A stretch of DNA of 27,228 nt from NCBI GenBank assembly GCA_965652145.1, contig CBFGTV010000045.1:1-27228 (forward strand). The letters run 5' to 3'. Of the stretch, positions 22,812 to 27,228 are shown one piece after another (positions within the stretch are counted from its first letter, which is position 1; each line of letters opens with the position of its first letter). Made by a program: the position numbers and the translations under genes. The DNA comes from CBFGTV01 sp965652145. Its GTDB lineage: Bacteria; Bacillota; Clostridia; Peptostreptococcales; Natronincolaceae. A model generated the notes under the pieces. The model had not been told where the DNA came from. It worked only from the letters and a program-made list of their open reading frames with translations, and searched no databases.

Positions 22812-23249
22812 ATGAAGGAAGTCATGTATGATGATACCATTATTGAGTTAGAGGAAGAACTAAGACATTTATGTACGGTAATTAAAAATAAGGGAAGGGA
22901 AATATTAACTGAATTTGAAATTACCCCTCCGCAGTTTCAAGCCCTTCAAACCTTAATTAATGGTGAAGATATGACAATTGGTGAATTGAGTAATAAAATG
23001 TTTTTAGCCTGCAGTACTATCACTGATTTAGTCGATCGAATGGAAAAAAATCAGCTGGTTAAGCGTGTTCGAGATGAGAAAGATCGAAGAATTGTAAGGA
23101 TTTTAGTGCTGGAAAAGGGGCATGAAATTATCCGCCAGGTGTTGCATGCCAGAAGAAATTATTTGGCAGATCTTTTGCAGGACCTCACTCAACAGGAAAG
23201 AGATTTTATTCTTAAGGGTGTTGCCATGATATATGGTAGAACAATGTAG
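22812..23249 (+). CDS. MarR-family transcriptional regulator
   Basis: 145 residues, typical size. An N-terminal dimerisation helix is followed by the winged helix: TPPQFQALQTLINGEDMTIGELSNKM, ACSTITDLVDRMEKNQLVKRV and the wing RDEKDRRIVRILVLEKG. MarR proteins are dimeric repressors released by ligands or oxidation; Cys21 and Cys66 are the only cysteines, so a redox switch is possible but not indicated. The start ATG 22812 is five bases behind AGGAGGA. A perfect palindrome lies at 22772-22796 (possible own operator). The giant pseudokinase gene starts 33 bases downstream, with no terminator between, so the two are probably co-transcribed. Confidence 0.92.
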   Translation: MKEVMYDDTIIELEEELRHLCTVIKNKGREILTEFEITPPQFQALQTLINGEDMTIGELSNKMFLACSTITDLVDRMEKNQLVKRVRDEKDRRIVRILVLEKGHEIIRQVLHARRNYLADLLQDLTQQERDFILKGVAMIYGRTM

Positions 23250-23282
23250 TTATATGGAAAAATAAATTGGGGAAGTGGGGAC

Positions 23283-26200
23283 ATGGAGATTATTAACAAT
23301 CGTTATAAAATCGTTGAATGTCTGAAAATAGATAGCTTTACCAGCAAATATGAAGCAACCGACCTGATGCAAAATAATAATCCTGTTTTACTCTATATCA
23401 TAAAAGAAAGCAGCTATTTGAGAGCTTTTATTAACCATTGTGTAAGAAACTTTTATCAGTTTTCCTCATTGAGCCATCCAAATATCGTTAAATTAATCAG
23501 TTTTGGAATTATTGATTCCATAGATGATAAGCCGGTAAATGAAACATTGTTCTTCTATACAACAGAATTAATCAACCCTACCCTTAATCATAATCTGAAG
23601 AATTTTATTACTAAACAGACTCTGTTGTCCATCTATTCTCAGCTTGCCAGGCTGATTGATTACTTGCATTTTCATGGTATTTTTTATGGTTTTATAAATT
23701 TTGATAATTTACTAATTTATCATGAAGCTGGTCAGTTTAAGATAAAATTAAGAGATCTAATGACAATTAAATTGAGGGAAACCAACAGTAAATATAGCCA
23801 AGGAGAAGGAGCACGATTCGAGGCTCCGGAGCTTGGCTATGGGATTGAGGTTGGCGTCTATATCGATATTTATTCCTTAGGTGTATTGCTTTATGAGCTT
23901 TATACCCAAGAGCCCTTTCAGCCCCATAGGCTTGGAGAAAAAATCAATTTACAGCAGGGATCAATCACCAGCTGGGACAAACAGTTTTATGAAATCATTA
24001 AAAATGCAACCCAATATGATTTTATTGAGCGTTTTCAATCAATCCACGCAATGAACCGGGAGATTGTAAAGCTCTATAAATTAGGGCATAAGATTGAAGA
24101 TAAGCAGAATGTAGAAAATCTAAATTTTAAAACCCCCCTGGTCGGAAGGGATGTTGAGCTGAAAAAAATACTGTCCTTAAAAGAGTCCCCTGAAAAAAAG
24201 AATCTAGTGCTTCTCTGGGGGGATCGGGGTATCGGCAAAACCCGTTTGATGAATGAAATTAAATATCAGATGCGTTGGAGCAGACTTCATATAATTCATC
24301 ATAATATCATTCCTGATAAAAACAGCTTTTATCAAATTATCCCCTTTATGTTGAAGAATGTCTTAAAACTGGCCCATCCCAATACAATTAATAAATATGC
24401 AGAAGAATTGGTAAAGCTGATACCTGAGATTGGTATCAATAAAAATATAAGACCCTCAAGGGAATTGAGGGAGGACCGGGAAATCTTAAGATTTTACGAC
24501 CGTGTAACTAATTTTATTATTGAAGTCCTAGGAAATCGTCCTAGCATTATTATGATTGATGATTTTCATTCCGCTTCAAAGACCTTTGTTGAATTTGTAG
24601 ATTACTTTATTAAGCTAAATAAACTGAAAAAGGCCCCTATCATATTGATGTTCAGCTTAATCAATGAGGGCTATTGCTGGGAAAAAACAAAGGATCGAAT
24701 TAATGAGTGGAGACAGGCCGAACTTCTCGAAATCAAGCTGAGCAGGCTCTCAGTGGAAGAGACAGCCCAAATGATAAGGAATATTTTGGGCTGGAATAAA
24801 GATCCCCTGCGCTTTGCCACCAGGATAATGAAAGAAACGGAAGGAGTTCCGGTATTAATTGAAGAGGCAATAAAAGAGCTTTATGCCCAGCGGATCCTCT
24901 ATGTAGATTACAGCACCAAGGAAGATGGATTTGCCTGGCAAAGCCACACTGAGGATTATACTAAAATAAAGCTACCGGAAAACCTGGACGATGCAGTTAT
25001 TAGTTTAATCAATACCCTTGACGAAAAGACCGTAAGGGTTTTAAAGATAGTATCACTTTTCAGCACCACCGTCTCCCGTGAAATTATCGCTTATATTTTA
25101 GGAAAGGACATGGATTATTCACAATATTTAGGTCGGTTAACTCAGCTGAAGATTATCAATGAGAAGCTGGAGGACTGGGGGTATACCTATGGCTTTTATC
25201 GTTCGCAGCTTAAATCATATATATACAATTCCATTGATGCCGCTGAAAAAATAAGGCTACATAAGCGAGTCAGCGAAGTGTTGGAGGAACAGTACAAGCG
25301 AGAAGGGCGAGAAAACAAGGAGGAGTTAATCTATCACCTTTTTCAGTCGAATCAGCGGGATAAAGCAGTATATTATTGCATAGAAGCGGGAGACAGTATG
25401 TATAATCTCCGAATTTACTCCCAGGCTATGATTTTTTATAAAAAGGCCTACGAAATACTAGAAGATTCTATAGAACCGAGAAAATTTCAGCTTTTGTTAA
25501 AAATGGGCGAGGTGTGTCAAAATCAAGGAAATAACTATGAGGCCCTGTCTTGCTACGATGAAGTAGTATCTAATTGTAAAGCAAAACCACTGCTACATTA
25601 TGCCATTGAAGCGAAATGTAAAATAGCCCAAATTCTAATGAATCGAAATGAATTGGAAAAGGGAAAGCTTGTCCTGGCTCAAACACTTGAAATGGCAGAG
25701 GAAATTCAATATCACGAGGGTATGATGAAGGCTGGGTATTTATTATGCCGGATTTACATGCATCAAAAGGAAACTGAACAAATGGAAGCCCTTTGTAAAA
25801 CCTATTTGACCCTAGCCCAGGGATTAAACGATTATGGGTATATGGGCATGTTTTTAAGCCAAAAAGGAGTGACAGCTTTTTTCAGGGGGGAAATACTAAA
25901 GGCCAAGGAATATTTTGAGCTTAGCGTTGTCTATTTAGAAAAGGGCCAAAGGCTTGAAGAAACCAGCCGGCCCATTAATAATATCGGTGTTCTCCTTCAG
26001 GATCATTTTTTAAATGTTCCAGAGGCCCGGGAATACTTTGAACGCTCAGCTAAAATCGCCCAGCAGTATCACCGGATGGACGACCTGTTCCGGGCCCAAA
26101 ATAATATTGCCGATTCCTATATGCATGAATGCAGATTTGATAAGGCCATTGAAGTACTTCATAATAACATTAGTCTGGCCATAGAATATGAAGATGAGGC

Positions 26201-27228
26201 AATGAAGCTTTTGGGCTATAGTAATCTGATCATTTGCTTTACCCGAATCAGTGACTACAAGCAGGCCTATCATTATGTATTAAAGGCCCAGGTTGAATTT
26301 AGTGATTATTCGATGAATACTTATTTTGCAGATTCCCTTTTTGAAAGTATGATCTATTTCTACATGGCTATGGGAGACTATGAAAAGGTTCTTTCCCTGA
26401 TTGATCAGCATAATGAGGTCAAGGGAAGCCATGAAAGACTGGATTTAATCCTTAAAAGCATGAGGTTTTTCTCAAATTATGCTTTGAAAAGAACAGATAC
26501 AGTAAAAGAGCTGTTGGAAGTGGTCTATGCCTACCGTGATACACCATACATTAAGGAAAGAAGAATCCTGTTGCTGATGGCCGTTGACCTTCTCTATCGG
26601 TTGGATGACAGGCAGCTGGCCAAGCTGCTGCTGAAAGAGGATGAAGCCCTGGTTGAAAGCTACGACAACTATGATTATCAAATGAAAAGAAAATATTTCG
26701 AGTGTTTATTGTATCATCAGGGTGAGTCACTCCAGATATGGGAAAACCTGTTGGTAGAAATAAGCGAAACCTATGAAAAAGAAATTAAATGGCAAATCTA
26801 TGAAAGGCTTGGAGCGCTTTATTTCAAAGAGAGGGACTACTATCGGGCCACCAGCTATTATTTAAATGCGCTGGAGGTTATTCAAGGCCTGCTGGCAAGA
26901 ACACCAAGGGAGTATAAGGAATCATATTTAAAAGTTAAAAATAAATTCAGAATAAAAGAACAACTCCTTAAGATGGAAAGGGTCATTCAAAACCAGACAG
27001 ATCCCACCGATGTGAAGGAATCCGTACAGGAGGATGTTCTGGATTTGGTGAGCTTTTTTGATGTATCGAGGTACAAGGAGCTATTCCATAATCCAGCCTT
27101 TTATGATCTTGCACTTCAGCAGTATAAAGCTTTAATCTCCATTGATATTGATAGTATTGAATCCCTTGTGGCTGCTTTGACCAATGATGTGGTGTATAAT
27201 TTAGGTCTGATCACCAGACTGGCAGGCA
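23283..27228 (+). CDS. Pseudokinase-ATPase-repeat signalling protein (3' end beyond window)
   Basis: Open from ATG 23283 to the window edge: 1,315 codons without a stop. Residues about 1-270 have the protein-kinase fold (start YKIVECLK, SHPNIVKL, EAPELGYG, DIYSLGVLLYEL), but the catalytic parts are lost. The Gly-rich loop lacks glycines, Tyr38 stands where the VAIK Lys should be, HRDxKPDN reads YGFINFDN (catalytic Asp replaced by Phe137, Lys by Asn139), and DFG reads DLM (158-160). It is thus a pseudokinase. From about 286 (LVGRDVEL) follows a STAND/AAA-type ATPase with Walker A GDRGIGKT (313-320) and Walker B IIMIDD (422-427). From about 660 to 1230 are helical, TPR-like repeats. The C-terminal output domain is missing; relatives of this layout end in GAF/GGDEF or histidine-kinase modules. 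The ribosome-binding site is weak (GGAAGTGGGG). Confidence 0.85.
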   Translation, partial: MEIINNRYKIVECLKIDSFTSKYEATDLMQNNNPVLLYIIKESSYLRAFINHCVRNFYQFSSLSHPNIVKLISFGIIDSIDDKPVNETLFFYTTELINPTLNHNLKNFITKQTLLSIYSQLARLIDYLHFHGIFYGFINFDNLLIYHEAGQFKIKLRDLMTIKLRETNSKYSQGEGARFEAPELGYGIEVGVYIDIYSLGVLLYELYTQEPFQPHRLGEKINLQQGSITSWDKQFYEIIKNATQYDFIERFQSIHAMNREIVKLYKLGHKIEDKQNVENLNFKTPLVGRDVELKKILSLKESPEKKNLVLLWGDRGIGKTRLMNEIKYQMRWSRLHIIHHNIIPDKNSFYQIIPFMLKNVLKLAHPNTINKYAEELVKLIPEIGINKNIRPSRELREDREILRFYDRVTNFIIEVLGNRPSIIMIDDFHSASKTFVEFVDYFIKLNKLKKAPIILMFSLINEGYCWEKTKDRINEWRQAELLEIKLSRLSVEETAQMIRNILGWNKDPLRFATRIMKETEGVPVLIEEAIKELYAQRILYVDYSTKEDGFAWQSHTEDYTKIKLPENLDDAVISLINTLDEKTVRVLKIVSLFSTTVSREIIAYILGKDMDYSQYLGRLTQLKIINEKLEDWGYTYGFYRSQLKSYIYNSIDAAEKIRLHKRVSEVLEEQYKREGRENKEELIYHLFQSNQRDKAVYYCIEAGDSMYNLRIYSQAMIFYKKAYEILEDSIEPRKFQLLLKMGEVCQNQGNNYEALSCYDEVVSNCKAKPLLHYAIEAKCKIAQILMNRNELEKGKLVLAQTLEMAEEIQYHEGMMKAGYLLCRIYMHQKETEQMEALCKTYLTLAQGLNDYGYMGMFLSQKGVTAFFRGEILKAKEYFELSVVYLEKGQRLEETSRPINNIGVLLQDHFLNVPEAREYFERSAKIAQQYHRMDDLFRAQNNIADSYMHECRFDKAIEVLHNNISLAIEYEDEAMKLLGYSNLIICFTRISDYKQAYHYVLKAQVEFSDYSMNTYFADSLFESMIYFYMAMGDYEKVLSLIDQHNEVKGSHERLDLILKSMRFFSNYALKRTDTVKELLEVVYAYRDTPYIKERRILLLMAVDLLYRLDDRQLAKLLLKEDEALVESYDNYDYQMKRKYFECLLYHQGESLQIWENLLVEISETYEKEIKWQIYERLGALYFKERDYYRATSYYLNALEVIQGLLARTPREYKESYLKVKNKFRIKEQLLKMERVIQNQTDPTDVKESVQEDVLDLVSFFDVSRYKELFHNPAFYDLALQQYKALISIDIDSIESLVAALTNDVVYNLGLITRLAG

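Noticed and set aside
26046..26681. Minus-strand open frames of 69-75 residues opposite the giant gene
   Set aside because: They lie antisense to a clearly coding frame, lack ribosome-binding sites and show no family features.

Overview
The window is about 40% G+C, with strong AGGAGG-type ribosome-binding sites and Rho-independent terminators after most transcription units. Its gene content is that of a low-GC, spore-forming, anaerobic Firmicute: a SpoVB-type flippase, MocR regulator, bactofilin/M23 pair, lone arginine deiminase, MoeA-PBP fusion and a possible Spo0A box. An Alkaliphilus-like clostridium would fit, but this is inferred from gene content and not from a marker gene. No rRNA, tRNA, CRISPR array or intact insertion sequence was seen.

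Layout. 1-261: end of a CPBP-family intramembrane protease. 262-698: hairpin-rich gap with a possible decayed reading frame. 699-2216: ATP-type PEP carboxykinase with its own promoter and terminator. 2504-6114: a molybdenum-cofactor operon (moeA, a MoeA-PBP fusion, a MOSC protein). 6117-6225: possibly structured RNA. 6288-8006: polX, convergent with a spoVB-like flippase (8010-9548, minus). 9789-11552: three plus-strand genes, namely a degenerate GGDEF domain fused to a ribbon-helix-helix-like tail, an 80-residue zinc-ribbon protein, and a TIM-barrel protein of unknown role. 11604-13719 (minus): a HisJ-like PHP phosphoesterase and arginine deiminase. 13926-14066: a 46-residue six-cysteine protein behind a perfect consensus sigma-A promoter. 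14321-18156 (minus): a heterodimeric ABC exporter of BmrCD type. 18310-21152: a small helical protein, a MocR regulator and a diacylglycerol-kinase-like lipid kinase. 21227-22574 (minus): a membrane M23 peptidase and a bactofilin. 22812-27228: a MarR regulator followed by a very large protein, cut by the window edge, with an N-terminal pseudokinase, a STAND/AAA-type ATPase and helical TPR-like repeats.

How the genes fit together. The two MoeA proteins and the MOSC protein probably act in the last steps of molybdenum or tungsten cofactor assembly and transfer. PEP carboxykinase and arginine deiminase are central-metabolism genes, each with its own control. SpoVB, bactofilin/M23 and the lipid kinase concern the envelope and spore. 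The most unusual parts are signalling proteins whose enzymatic domains look dead (the pseudokinase and the GG-less GGDEF fused to a DNA-binding-like tail), the tiny six-cysteine gene, and the candidate RNA between the MOSC gene and polX.

Several start codons were moved from the longest possible frame to the codon behind the best ribosome-binding site; these choices are given in each entry.
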